Positions 1-7,723 of a stretch of 64,000 nucleotides of DNA are shown piece by piece. The notes beneath the pieces are model-generated. The model was not told the origin of the DNA. It ran no database searches and worked only from the letters and a program-made list of their open reading frames with translations. Each line of letters opens with the position of its first letter. Positions within the stretch are counted from its first letter, which is position 1. The stretch comes from DASUPK01 sp963831605 (GTDB lineage Bacteria > Actinomycetota > Thermoleophilia > Solirubrobacterales > 70-9): contig CAWHQR010000002.1 in the NCBI GenBank assembly GCA_963831605.1, positions 310,001-374,000 of the forward strand, written 5' to 3'. A program made the translations under genes and the position numbers.

Positions 1-88
1 AGTTGGTTCGCGGACCACGATCCCAACGCGAGATGTATTGCCCCACCGGCACCTTACTACGGGTCCGTCGAGAGATACTGCGTGGACG

Positions 89-508
89 ATGTCGGAGGAG
101 AACGTCGAGATCGTCCGCCGAGTGCTCGAAGAACTCCAGTCGGGGGTGGGACGAGGCGAGCCCGGTGCCGCCTTTGATCTGGGAATCGTCGCCGACGATT
201 TCGAGTGGATACTGGCGGGCGGGTTCGAGGGGCGATCGGTCTGGCGCGGCCGCGAGGGGTGGGTCGACTTCATGCGCCTGTGGACCGAGCAATTCGAGGG
301 CTGGTCGATTCAGGTCGACCGCTTGATCGATGCCGGTGAGGACCGAGTTGTCGCGCTCACGAGGCAGACGGCGACCGGAAAAGGGAGTGGCGTCCCGGTC
401 GAATGGGATGACGCCACGGTCTCCGAGCTGAAGGATGGACGCGTAGTTCGGGCGACGAACTACAACAACCATGCCGAGGCCCTCGAAGCCGCCGGGCTGT
501 CGGAGTAG
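89..508 (+). CDS. SnoaL-like (NTF2-fold) protein
   Basis: The 139-residue product looks like a small single-domain NTF2/SnoaL-type protein, a cone-shaped fold used by polyketide cyclases, isomerases and many uncharacterised actinobacterial proteins. What is visible is the opening amphipathic helix (ENVEIVRRVLEEL), the DDFEWIL strand, the GREGWVDFMRLW helix and a C-terminal sheet ending ATNYNNHAEALEAAGL, in the order usual for this fold. There is no signal peptide or membrane segment. I chose the ATG at 89 over the upstream in-frame ATG at 38 because homologues of this type start at MSEENVE. No substrate can be assigned. It is monocistronic and converges on the next gene pair. Confidence 0.8.
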   Translation: MSEENVEIVRRVLEELQSGVGRGEPGAAFDLGIVADDFEWILAGGFEGRSVWRGREGWVDFMRLWTEQFEGWSIQVDRLIDAGEDRVVALTRQTATGKGSGVPVEWDDATVSELKDGRVVRATNYNNHAEALEAAGLSE

Positions 509-528
509 CGCGGACGAGAAGTAGCGAC

Positions 529-560
529 AAAAAGCGAAACGGCCCGGTTTCCCGGGCCGT
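529..560 (-). terminator. Rho-independent terminator
   Basis: A perfect 9-bp inverted repeat (539-547 with 552-560), loop of four. It is followed on the minus strand by TTTCGCTTTTT, so the U-rich side serves minus-strand transcripts (the candidate RNA and/or the gene ending at 726). On the plus strand the stem is not followed by a T run. Confidence 0.7.
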
Positions 561-612
561 CTCTGTTTGAACTGACCTGACTGACCTTGCGGCCAACCCG
601 TCTTGCTCAAGT
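529..612 (-). ncRNA. Candidate small RNA with its own promoter and terminator
   Basis: On the minus strand a TTGACG -35 box (641-646) is followed after 16 bp by TAGGGT (619-624), predicting transcription from about 612. The transcript would be about 84 nt. It carries a short hairpin closed by a GCAA tetraloop (near 575-590) and ends in a perfect 9-bp GC stem with loop GAAA (539-560), followed by a T-rich tail (529-538). No open reading frame with a ribosome-binding site is seen. It lies between two convergent genes and could instead be the 3' UTR of the minus-strand gene ending at 726, but the strong promoter argues for an independent RNA. The family is not recognised. Confidence 0.4.
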
Positions 613-618
613 GCGAGC

Positions 619-646
619 ACCCTAGCGTCTGCAACAGCCACGTCAA
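619..646 (-). promoter_or_regulatory. Predicted sigma-70-type promoter of the candidate small RNA
   Basis: TTGACG (641-646) and TAGGGT (619-624), separated by 16 bp, read on the minus strand. This is one of the better -35/-10 pairs in the window. Confidence 0.4.
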
Positions 647-725
647 TGGGGTGAAAACCCGAGACTCCGCGTTTTGCGGCGATCGGCGGATTCGGCCGTT
701 CTCCGGATTGCCGCAAAATCCGAAA

Positions 726-1055
726 TCACTGCCACCGCCCCCCGGCCTTGGCCCATGAGGTCATGTGGTCCACCGAACAGAAGCCGTCGGCGATCCGGTG
801 CTCCGCGCGGTGCCGGACCAGCAGCACATGGGTGTCGGTGAGCTCGGCGTCGCAGTGAGAGCAGCGGGTGACGGCCTCGTCCAGCGCAGGAGGCTCGGTC
901 ATCGCGCCGGCCTCCCAGTGCGCTCCCTGGATCGACCACGGGATCAGATGCTCGAGCCGGCAGAAGACGGCGCGACGTTCGCCTGAAGGTTCGTAGGCTC
1001 GGAAGCCGTCGCCGGGCTCCACCTCCGCTCCGCACCAGGTGCACCTCTCGTTCAT
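726..1055 (-). CDS. Small protein with two candidate zinc-binding cysteine pairs
   Basis: A 109-residue cytoplasmic protein. It contains CTWC (residues 5-8) and FC around 31-32, then a second similar unit CSHC (about 65-68) and FC around 92, each followed by an H/E-rich helix (CRLEHLIPW and CSVDHMTSW). The two halves look like an internal duplication of a CxxC...C.xxH unit, which suggests two treble-clef-like zinc sites. I chose the ATG at 1055 because the frame upstream is only the shadow of the divergent dehydrogenase. The gap to that gene is 21 bp. Function is not recognised. Confidence 0.75.
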   Translation of the reverse strand: MNERCTWCGAEVEPGDGFRAYEPSGERRAVFCRLEHLIPWSIQGAHWEAGAMTEPPALDEAVTRCSHCDAELTDTHVLLVRHRAEHRIADGFCSVDHMTSWAKAGGRWQ

Positions 1056-1076
1056 CTCCGGATAGCCTCGCAGCCG

Positions 1077-2135
1077 ATGGCCGACGTGCGCATAGTGGTG
1101 CTCGAGGGCGACCAGACCGGGCAGGAGCTGCTGGAGCAGGCCCTGCGCGCGCTGGCCCCGGACGTGATCGGGCTGGAGATCGATTTCGACCGCTTCGATC
1201 TCTCCCTCGAGAACCGGCGTCGCACTCAGAATGAGGTCTGCACGGAGGCGGCCCGCGCCATGGCCGAGGCGGGCTTCGGAATCAAGGCCGCGACGGTCAC
1301 CCCCGAGGGCGCCGACGACGTCGGCAGTCCCAACCGCCTGATCCGCGAGGGGATCGACGGCAAGGTGATCGTCCGAACCGGCCGGCGGATCCCGGGCGTC
1401 AGCCCCCTCGCCGGGATCCATCATCCGATCTCCGTGGTGCGGATGGCCGTCGAGGACGCGTACGGCGCCGAGGAGTCGAGGCGTCCGGAGGACAGCGACG
1501 AGGTCGCCCAGCGCACCGAGGTGATCCATCGCTCGAACTGCCGCGCCGTCGCCGAGTACGCGTTCCGGACCGCCGAGGAGATCCGTGGCCGCGTCTTCGG
1601 CGGGCCGAAATGGACGGTCAGCCCCGTCTACGAGGGCATGCTGAAGGAGGAGATGGATGCCGCGGCCGAGCGCCACCCAGAGGTGGGCTACGAGCCGCTG
1701 CTGATCGACGCGACGTATGCCGGCCTGCTCACGGGCCGCGCCGATGCGCCGCTCGTCATCCCCAGCCTCAACCGCGACGGCGATCTCCTCTCCGACTTCG
1801 TCCTGCCGCTCTTCGGATCGATCGCGGGCGCCGAGTCGGTGCTGCTCGCGCTCGACGCCGAGCTGCGGGTGCGAGTGGCGATGAGCGAGGCACCGCACGG
1901 AACGGCGCCCGCCCTGGAGGGCAAGGACATCGCCAACCCGATGGGCATGATCCTCGCCGCGGCGGCGGTCCTCCACTACGCCGGCGTCGCGGGGGTCGAG
2001 GGAGCCGACCGGGCCTCGCGGGCCGTCTACGAGGCCGTGCTGGAGACCGCGGCCGCCGGGGTCCGCACCCCGGACCTGAAGGGCCACGCGAGCACCACCG
2101 AGTTCACGGACGCGGTGATCGACCGGCTCAGATGA
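1077..2135 (+). CDS. Isocitrate/isopropylmalate dehydrogenase family protein
   Basis: A 352-residue member of the beta-decarboxylating dehydrogenase family (isocitrate, 3-isopropylmalate, tartrate and homoisocitrate enzymes), which oxidise a 2-hydroxyacid with NAD(P) and decarboxylate it. Visible landmarks are the N-terminal LEGDQTGQEL in place of the usual GDGIGPE, GSPNRLIRE in the substrate loop, the catalytic-lysine region FGGPKWTVSP, the metal-binding stretch SLNRDGDLLSD, and the cofactor loop EAPHGTAPALEGKDIANP. It is clearly diverged from the leuB at 25.9-26.9 kb, so leucine synthesis is unlikely to be its role. Isocitrate is the leading guess, but the Q in GDQ and the lost glycines make the substrate uncertain. 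No Shine-Dalgarno is seen before the ATG, so the message may be leaderless. Its end overlaps the convergent lipoprotein gene by 8 bp. Confidence 0.85.
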   Translation: MADVRIVVLEGDQTGQELLEQALRALAPDVIGLEIDFDRFDLSLENRRRTQNEVCTEAARAMAEAGFGIKAATVTPEGADDVGSPNRLIREGIDGKVIVRTGRRIPGVSPLAGIHHPISVVRMAVEDAYGAEESRRPEDSDEVAQRTEVIHRSNCRAVAEYAFRTAEEIRGRVFGGPKWTVSPVYEGMLKEEMDAAAERHPEVGYEPLLIDATYAGLLTGRADAPLVIPSLNRDGDLLSDFVLPLFGSIAGAESVLLALDAELRVRVAMSEAPHGTAPALEGKDIANPMGMILAAAAVLHYAGVAGVEGADRASRAVYEAVLETAAAGVRTPDLKGHASTTEFTDAVIDRLR

Positions 2136-2613
2136 CCGGCGCGGTGCTGGTCGGGCCGGTCGGCTCGGAGTCGACCACCCGCCGCCACTCGACGATGTGA
2201 CCGTTGTGGATCACGAAGGCGGTCTTGGCCGCGTCGCCCACCCCGCTTCCGCATCGGCCCGGACCCGGGCGCTCCGTGAGGACGAAGGTGGCGACCGTGT
2301 ACCTGCCCGCGTCGGTAGCCGCGGTCAGCCTCGCCCCGCAGGGCAGCGATTGGTTGAAGACCTCGATCGCCTGGCGGGTCGTGAGGGTGAGCGGCGCTGT
2401 CCCGTTCTGGACCACGGTGGGGATCGAAAACCTGTCGCTCGCCGCCGAGATGTCCCCGGAGCGCAGCTCGTCGGCCCAGCTCTGGATCACCTGCACCGCG
2501 TCGGCGTTCGCGTTGCCGGCGACGGTGTTCGATTTGTCCGAGGACGAGGACCCACCGCAGCCGGCGAACACCCCCGCGGCGAGGCACACGGCGACGAGCG
2601 CTCTAGTCCTGAT
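2128..2613 (-). CDS. Small lipoprotein, NTF2-like; probable ATC start codon
   Basis: A 161-residue exported lipoprotein. Starting at ATC (2613) gives (M)RTRALVAVCLAAGVFAGC, a textbook lipoprotein signal with basic n-region and VFAGC lipobox. The rest, after a Ser-rich linker, is about 130 residues in NTF2-like layout (VIQSWADELRSGD, DRFSIP, NGHIVEWRRV). There is no in-frame ATG, and the only nearby GTG (2589) would leave just ten residues before the lipobox cysteine, with no positive charge. GGAG lies 7 nt before the ATC, inside the end of the upstream 64-residue gene, which it overlaps by 11 bp. This supports coupled translation from ATC. A sequencing error is the alternative. Cys residues around 90 and 119 could form a disulfide. 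Confidence 0.75.
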   Translation of the reverse strand: MRTRALVAVCLAAGVFAGCGGSSSSDKSNTVAGNANADAVQVIQSWADELRSGDISAASDRFSIPTVVQNGTAPLTLTTRQAIEVFNQSLPCGARLTAATDAGRYTVATFVLTERPGPGRCGSGVGDAAKTAFVIHNGHIVEWRRVVDSEPTGPTSTAPVI

Positions 2614-2797
2614 CGGGCTTCTCCGAGCGCTGGCGCTCGGCCAGCTTCCGCTCGAGATAGGCGGACTTGTCGGCGCGGCGGCGATGCTGGCGCTCCTCCT
2701 CCGGTGTGATCGAGTCGGGGATCGCCTCGTGCTCCTCCGTCGCGCGCTCCCGCTGGGCCAGCCGCAGCTCCTCGGTGGTCGGCTCTCTCTTCGGCAC
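2603..2797 (-). CDS. Small highly charged hypothetical protein
   Basis: 64 residues, almost entirely charged and helical (PTTEELRLAQRERATEEHE, then a KSAYLERKLAERQRSE helix), with no Cys and no membrane segment. It is the first gene of a two-gene minus-strand unit with the lipoprotein. Its start lies 59 bp from imuB, so the LexA box in that gap could also control it. It is not recognised as a named family. Confidence 0.6.
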   Translation of the reverse strand: MPKREPTTEELRLAQRERATEEHEAIPDSITPEEERQHRRRADKSAYLERKLAERQRSEKPDQD

Positions 2798-2842
2798 CGA
2801 CTGAGATTAGCCCTAGTCCCTTGACTGATCCAGGCTGGTATA

Positions 2843-2856
2843 CGAACATACGTTCG
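2843..2856. promoter_or_regulatory. LexA (SOS) operator
   Basis: CGAACATACGTTCG is a perfect inverted repeat of the CGAAC-N4-GTTCG LexA box known from Bacillus and actinobacteria. It directly abuts the imuB ATG at 2857. A TTGACT at 2821-2826 followed after 18 bp by AACATA would put the -10 inside the box and the transcript start at the ATG. A bound repressor would then cover the promoter. Confidence 0.85.
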
Positions 2857-4041
2857 ATGCCCGTCGCATGCGCCCTGATCCCCCGCTTCCGGCTGATCGC
2901 AGCGACCGCCGGAAGCCGGGAGACACTGGGCCGCCCCGCCGCCCTGGCGCCGGAGCCGGGCGCCGCCCAGCTGATCGGCGAGGTCACGGAAGCAGCGGAG
3001 CGCTTCGGCCTGCGGGCCGGGATGAGGATGGGCGAGGCGCTCTCGCGCTGCCCCGAGCTGGCCCTGGTGGCTCCGGACCCCGAGCGAGCCGAGCGCGCCT
3101 GGGAGGAGGCGCTGCGACGCCTGGAGGAGATCGGAGCGCAGGTCGAGTCCGGCCGCGCCGGCGAGGCGTTCTTCGAGGCTCGCGGCCTGGGCCGGCTCTG
3201 GGGAGGAATCGAGGGGGTGCTGAAACGGAGCCGCGAGGAGCTTGGCGATTCGGTGCGGCTCGGTGCCGGTCCCGGTCGCTTCTGCGCCTACGTGGCCGCA
3301 ACGAGCTCCGGTGGCATCGTCCCGGACGGTGGGGCCGCGGACTTCCTGCAGCCGCTGCCGGTCTCGCTCCTCTGCAGCCGGCTCGGCGGCGAGGAAGCCG
3401 ACGATCTTCCCAACGAGCTCGAGCGCCTCGGGATTTCCACCCTTGGCCGGCTCGCCGGCCTGCCGCGAGACGCGGTCGCCGACCGCTTCGGGCGGCTCGG
3501 CCTGCGCGCACGGCGGCTGGCCCGCGGTGAGGACGATCCTCTGCGCCCGAGATCGGTGCGAGAGCCTCTCGTCGTCGAGTTGGAGCTGCCCGAGGCCGTC
3601 TCCGGCCAGCAGCTGGAGAGATCGCTCGAGTTGCTCATCTCCCGCCTGCTCGCCCACGGCGGCAGGCGCGGCAGGACGCTGCGGACGCTCAGCCTCTCCG
3701 CCCGGCTGGCGGCCGGTGGTGGCTGGCGGCGCCAGGTGGCGCTGCGCCGGGCGAGCGCGGATCGGGCCCGGCTCGCCGATGCCCTCCTCCCCCATCTCGC
3801 TCTGCTGCCGGCCCCGGCGGCGACGCTGCGGCTGGAAGCGCTGGCCCTCGGGCCCGAGACCGGCGAGCAGCTCTCCCTCTCCAGCCCGGAGGAGGAGCGG
3901 CGCAGACGCATCTCGGAGGCGGTCCGGCAGACTCGCTCGGCCGCGGGGGCCGACTCGCTGATGCGGGTGCTCGAGGTCGATCCGGAGTCGCGGGTGCCGG
4001 AGCGGCGGGAGGTCCTGATGCCGTGGACCGAAGAGCCGTGA
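2857..4041 (+). CDS. imuB: ImuB, inactive Y-family polymerase-like mutasome subunit
   Basis: 394 residues related to Y-family DNA polymerases, but without their catalytic acids. The usual DxDxFFA at the N-terminus is replaced by ACALIPRFRLIAA and the SxDE motif by GEAFFEA, as in ImuB proteins, which act as adaptors between the beta clamp and DnaE2. Helix-hairpin-helix (ELERLGISTLGRLAGLP) and little-finger regions follow. QLSLSS near residue 338 is a plausible clamp-binding motif. I chose the ATG at 2857 directly after the LexA box; an in-frame TTG at 2821 would place the operator inside the gene. The stop overlaps the next ATG by one base, so the cassette is translationally coupled and SOS-controlled. 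Confidence 0.92.
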   Translation: MPVACALIPRFRLIAATAGSRETLGRPAALAPEPGAAQLIGEVTEAAERFGLRAGMRMGEALSRCPELALVAPDPERAERAWEEALRRLEEIGAQVESGRAGEAFFEARGLGRLWGGIEGVLKRSREELGDSVRLGAGPGRFCAYVAATSSGGIVPDGGAADFLQPLPVSLLCSRLGGEEADDLPNELERLGISTLGRLAGLPRDAVADRFGRLGLRARRLARGEDDPLRPRSVREPLVVELELPEAVSGQQLERSLELLISRLLAHGGRRGRTLRTLSLSARLAAGGGWRRQVALRRASADRARLADALLPHLALLPAPAATLRLEALALGPETGEQLSLSSPEEERRRRISEAVRQTRSAAGADSLMRVLEVDPESRVPERREVLMPWTEEP

Positions 4042-4283
4042 TGCGCCCGGGGCGCGTCAACAAGCCCTGGCCCGTCCCGGTGCAGGCCGGCCCGGATGGC
4101 TCTCCTCGAGCGGTCGGCCGTCTCGCCGTCGAGTCGATCCGGGAGGAGTGGCTGGTCGAGGACGGCTGGTGGACCCAGAAACCCCTGCAAAGAAGATATT
4201 TCGAGGTGGTGCTGGAGGACGGCTCGGATGTCGTCGTCTTCTACGAGCAGGACTCTGGGCGCTGGTTCCGCCAGCGGGATTGA
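4041..4283 (+). CDS. DUF6504-type small protein of the mutasome cassette
   Basis: An 80-residue protein with RVNKPWPVPVQ at the start, IREEWLVEDGWWT in the middle and a C-terminal ending VVFYEQDSGRWFRQRD. It matches the small actinobacterial family, often called DUF6504, that sits with imuB and dnaE2. It overlaps both neighbours by a single base (TGATG junctions), so its product is probably made in step with ImuB and DnaE2. The function is unknown; a structural or regulatory mutasome part is an inference from position only. Confidence 0.8.
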   Translation: MRPGRVNKPWPVPVQAGPDGSPRAVGRLAVESIREEWLVEDGWWTQKPLQRRYFEVVLEDGSDVVVFYEQDSGRWFRQRD

Positions 4284-7200
4284 TGTCCTGGGTCGAGCTC
4301 CACTGCCACAGCGCCTACTCCTTCCTGGACGGCGCCTCGGACCCGGCCGAGCTGGCAGCGACGGCGGCCGAGCTCGGCCTCGAGGCTCTCGCGCTGACCG
4401 ACCACGACAACGTCTGCGGGGCGATGGAGTTCGCGCACGCCTGCAAGGGGGTCGGCGTCCGCCCCATCATCGGCTGCGAGCTGACGGTAGAAGTGCCGCG
4501 GCGGCTGCCTCGTCCGGTCCACGTCACGCTGCTGGTGGAGAGCGCGCGCGGCTGGGGCAGCCTCTGCCGGCTGATCACCGCGGCTCACCGCGGCACTCGC
4601 GAAGGCCCCGGGATGAGAGAGGCACTCCCTCCCTCGCTCCCGATCGACGAGCTCGAGCGTCACACCGAGGGCCTGGTCTGCCTCTCGGGCTGCGCCCGTG
4701 ACGGCGCGGTGGCCGGCTGCTGGGAGCGCGGTGATCCGGCGGGCGCCGCCCTCCTCGCCGAGCGCCTGCTGCGGGCCTTCGGCTCGGACCACTTCCGGAT
4801 CGAGCTGCAGCGGCCGCTCTGGCGGCATGACCGCTCGCGGAACCGCTGGCTCGTCTCGCTGGCGGAGCGGCTCGGCGTTCCCGCGGTCGCGACCGGCGAC
4901 GCGCACGCCCATGAGCGCTCGCGGCTCTCCCTCCAGGACGCGATGGTGGCGGTGCGGCTCGGGGCGACGCTGGACGAGACCGAGGGGCTGCGCCGCGGGA
5001 ACTCCGCCTCCACCCTGCTCTCCGCGGAGCGGGCGGCGGCGCGCTTTCGCGACCATCCCGAGGCCGTCGCCGAGACGGCACGGCTCGCCGAGCGCCTGCG
5101 CTTCGACCTGACGCGGGAGATCGGCTACAGCTATCCCGGCGCGGAGGATGCGGGCGCGGACCGCCGCCTGGCCGAGCTTTGTGGGGTCCGCCTGGTCCAC
5201 CGCTACGAGGGGACCGCCCACCGCGCCGAGGCCGAGCGGCGCCTCGAGGAGGAGCTGGCGCTGATCAGGCAGCTGCGGCTCTCCGGTTTCTTCCTTCTCC
5301 ACCAGGACATGCTGGAGCTGGCCCGTGAGGTCGCGGCCGAGGTGCGCGGCCCGGAGTCCGCGCGGCGGCTGCTGCCGCCGGGGCGGGGCCGCGGCTCCAG
5401 CGTCAGCTCGCTGGTCTGCTACCTGACGGGCCTCTCGCATATCGATCCGGTCGAGAACGACCTCTTCCTGGGCCGCTTCCTGAACGAGGAGCTCACCGAG
5501 GTCCCCGACATCGACCTCGACTTCCCCCGTGACATCCGGGAGAAGCTGATCCCGCGAGTACACGAGCGCTACGGGCAGGAGCGCTCGGCGCTGGTCGCCT
5601 CCTTCGCCACCTATAGAGCCCGAGGCGCGATTCGCGACCTCGGCAAGGCGCTGGGCCTGCCGCTCGGCGAGGTGGAGCGCTTCGCCCGCGCCGTGGACGT
5701 CTACGAGGCCAGCCGCGATGCGCCGACACGGCTGACAGAGGTGCTCGGCAAGCTGCGCGCCCGCTCCCCGCGCTGGCGCGCCCTCGCCGACCTGCTGCCG
5801 GAGATCGCCGGGCTCCCTCGGCACATCTCCCAGCACCCCGGGGGAATGGTGATCTCGACCACTCCGCTGATCGAGCTCTGTCCCGTGCAGCCCGCAGCGA
5901 TGGAGGGACGCCAGATCGCGCAGTGGGACAAGGACTCGTGCGCGGATGCGGGTTTCCTGAAGATCGATCTGCTCGGGCTCGGGATGCTCTCCGCGGTCGA
6001 GCGCTGCGTCGACGAGATCGCGCGCACCCGCGACGAGCGGATCGACCTCTCGCACGTCCCCCTCGACGACGACCTGGTCTGGTCGGCGATCCAGCGGGCC
6101 GAGACCACCGGGGTCTTCCAGATCGAGAGCCGGGCCCAGATGCAGATGCTGCCTCGCACCCTGCCGGAGGATCTCGACGACCTGACCGTGCAGGTGGCGC
6201 TGGTGCGGCCCGGCCCGATCCAGGGCGGCGCCGTCCATCCCTACATCGAACGGCGCAAGCGCCTGCGGGAGAACCCCGCCTACGAGGTCCCCTACGAACA
6301 CCCCTCACTGGAGCCCGTGCTCCGGGACACCCTGGGCGCGATCGTCTTCCAGGACCAGGTGCTCGAGGTTTCGATTGCGCTGGCCGGCTTCTCGGTCGGC
6401 GAGGCGGAGGGGCTGCGGCGGGCGATGAGCCGCAAGCGCTCCCAGGCGGCGATGGAGCGCTACCGCGTGCGGTTCATCGACGGCGCGATCGGGCGCGGGG
6501 TCTCGCGCGAGGTGGCCGAGCGGGTCTTCGGCCAGATCGAGGGCTTCTCCGGCTTCGGCTTCCCAAAGTCCCACTCGGCCGCGTTCGGCCTGCTCGCCTA
6601 CCAGTCGATGTGGCTGCGGGTCCACTACGGGCCGGAGCTGCTCTGCGCGCTGCTCAACGAGCAGCCGATGGGCTTCTATCCGCCGGACGCGCTGGTTCAC
6701 GAGGCGCAGCGGCGCGGCCTGGAGATCCTCCCCCCCGACGTCAACATCAGCGAGCTGGATTGCCGGGTGGAGACGACAGGGGCGACCGCCGGCTCGGAGG
6801 GCAACCCACCGGTTCGGATCGGTCTCGGATACGTCGCGGAGGTGGCCGAGATCGATGCCCGCGCCGTGATCGATGAGCGCCACCGCGGCGGCTCGTACCG
6901 GAGCATCTCGGACCTGGCTGGACGCTCGGGCGCGGGCGCCGCGGCCCTGCAGCGCCTCGCCTGGTCGGGTGCCTGCGACAGCCTGGTCGGGGCCTCGTCG
7001 ATGCCGGCCGATCCCGACGACGAGCTGCGGCGTCCCGCTCTCTGGGAGGCCGGCGCCTCGGCTCACGCCACCCGCGGCGACGATGGGGCGCAGCTGGCCC
7101 TGCCGCTCGACGGATCGCCAATCCCGCCGCTGCCGCAGCTCGGGCCCTGGGAGAGGATCGTGGCCGACTACCGGACCACCGGGATGACGCTGGGGAAGCA

Positions 7201-7723
7201 CCCGATGGAGCTGATCAGGGGCACCCTGCCCTCCGAGGTGCTCAGCAGCGAGGACCTCGGGCGCACACGCGACGGCGTCAGGGTGAGCGTGGCCGGGATG
7301 GTGGTCGCCCGCCAGCGCCCGTCGACCGCCAACGGCGTCGTCTTCATGCTGCTCGAGGACGAGCGGGGCACGATCAACCTGATCGTCCCTCCTCCGGTCG
7401 TCGAGCGCTGCCGCCTGGCGGTGAGGACCTCCGGCTTCGTCCTCGCCGCCGGCAAGCTGGAGCACCGCGAGGGAACTACCAACGTCCTGGTCAACCGGAT
7501 CGATCGCCTCAGCACCGATGAGCTGTCGCCGCCGCGGATCAGGGAGCTGGAACCGCCGGTGCACAAGGAGACCGGCGCGGACCCGGTGCGCGAACCCGCC
7601 ATGGCCGGCCCGTCGGCGGTCGGCCTCTCCAAGCGCGGCTTCGACGGCGTCCGTGAGGCCGCCATGGCGGAGCTCGCCGCCTCCCTCCCGGCCCCGCACA
7701 GCTTCGGGCGCCGCGGCCGCTAG
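4283..7723 (+). CDS. dnaE2: Error-prone DNA polymerase DnaE2
   Basis: 1146 residues, full length for DnaE2, the C-family polymerase that carries out damage-induced mutagenesis with ImuB. An N-terminal PHP domain starts at ELHCHSAYSFLDGASDP with TDHDN. The polymerase core carries the metal-binding aspartates in PDIDLDFPRD (about residues 408-417), then FPKSHSAAFGLLAYQ. A helix-hairpin-helix region follows, and an OB-fold near residues 1000-1060 (VAGMVVARQRPSTANG, LLEDERGTINL). I chose the ATG at 4283 because it overlaps the preceding stop and begins directly at the PHP domain; the frame is open further upstream but not conserved. It converges on and overlaps the hydrolase gene by 4 bp. Confidence 0.95.
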   Translation: MSWVELHCHSAYSFLDGASDPAELAATAAELGLEALALTDHDNVCGAMEFAHACKGVGVRPIIGCELTVEVPRRLPRPVHVTLLVESARGWGSLCRLITAAHRGTREGPGMREALPPSLPIDELERHTEGLVCLSGCARDGAVAGCWERGDPAGAALLAERLLRAFGSDHFRIELQRPLWRHDRSRNRWLVSLAERLGVPAVATGDAHAHERSRLSLQDAMVAVRLGATLDETEGLRRGNSASTLLSAERAAARFRDHPEAVAETARLAERLRFDLTREIGYSYPGAEDAGADRRLAELCGVRLVHRYEGTAHRAEAERRLEEELALIRQLRLSGFFLLHQDMLELAREVAAEVRGPESARRLLPPGRGRGSSVSSLVCYLTGLSHIDPVENDLFLGRFLNEELTEVPDIDLDFPRDIREKLIPRVHERYGQERSALVASFATYRARGAIRDLGKALGLPLGEVERFARAVDVYEASRDAPTRLTEVLGKLRARSPRWRALADLLPEIAGLPRHISQHPGGMVISTTPLIELCPVQPAAMEGRQIAQWDKDSCADAGFLKIDLLGLGMLSAVERCVDEIARTRDERIDLSHVPLDDDLVWSAIQRAETTGVFQIESRAQMQMLPRTLPEDLDDLTVQVALVRPGPIQGGAVHPYIERRKRLRENPAYEVPYEHPSLEPVLRDTLGAIVFQDQVLEVSIALAGFSVGEAEGLRRAMSRKRSQAAMERYRVRFIDGAIGRGVSREVAERVFGQIEGFSGFGFPKSHSAAFGLLAYQSMWLRVHYGPELLCALLNEQPMGFYPPDALVHEAQRRGLEILPPDVNISELDCRVETTGATAGSEGNPPVRIGLGYVAEVAEIDARAVIDERHRGGSYRSISDLAGRSGAGAAALQRLAWSGACDSLVGASSMPADPDDELRRPALWEAGASAHATRGDDGAQLALPLDGSPIPPLPQLGPWERIVADYRTTGMTLGKHPMELIRGTLPSEVLSSEDLGRTRDGVRVSVAGMVVARQRPSTANGVVFMLLEDERGTINLIVPPPVVERCRLAVRTSGFVLAAGKLEHREGTTNVLVNRIDRLSTDELSPPRIRELEPPVHKETGADPVREPAMAGPSAVGLSKRGFDGVREAAMAELAASLPAPHSFGRRGR

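Noticed and set aside
539..560. Terminator for the plus-strand SnoaL-like gene
   Set aside because: On the plus strand the stem is followed by CTCTG, not a T run; the T-rich side is on the minus strand.
4241..6301. Long antisense open frames over dnaE2, imuB, the dehydrogenase and others
   Set aside because: They are high-GC shadows with Arg/Ala/Pro-rich, non-conserved translations opposite clearly recognisable genes.
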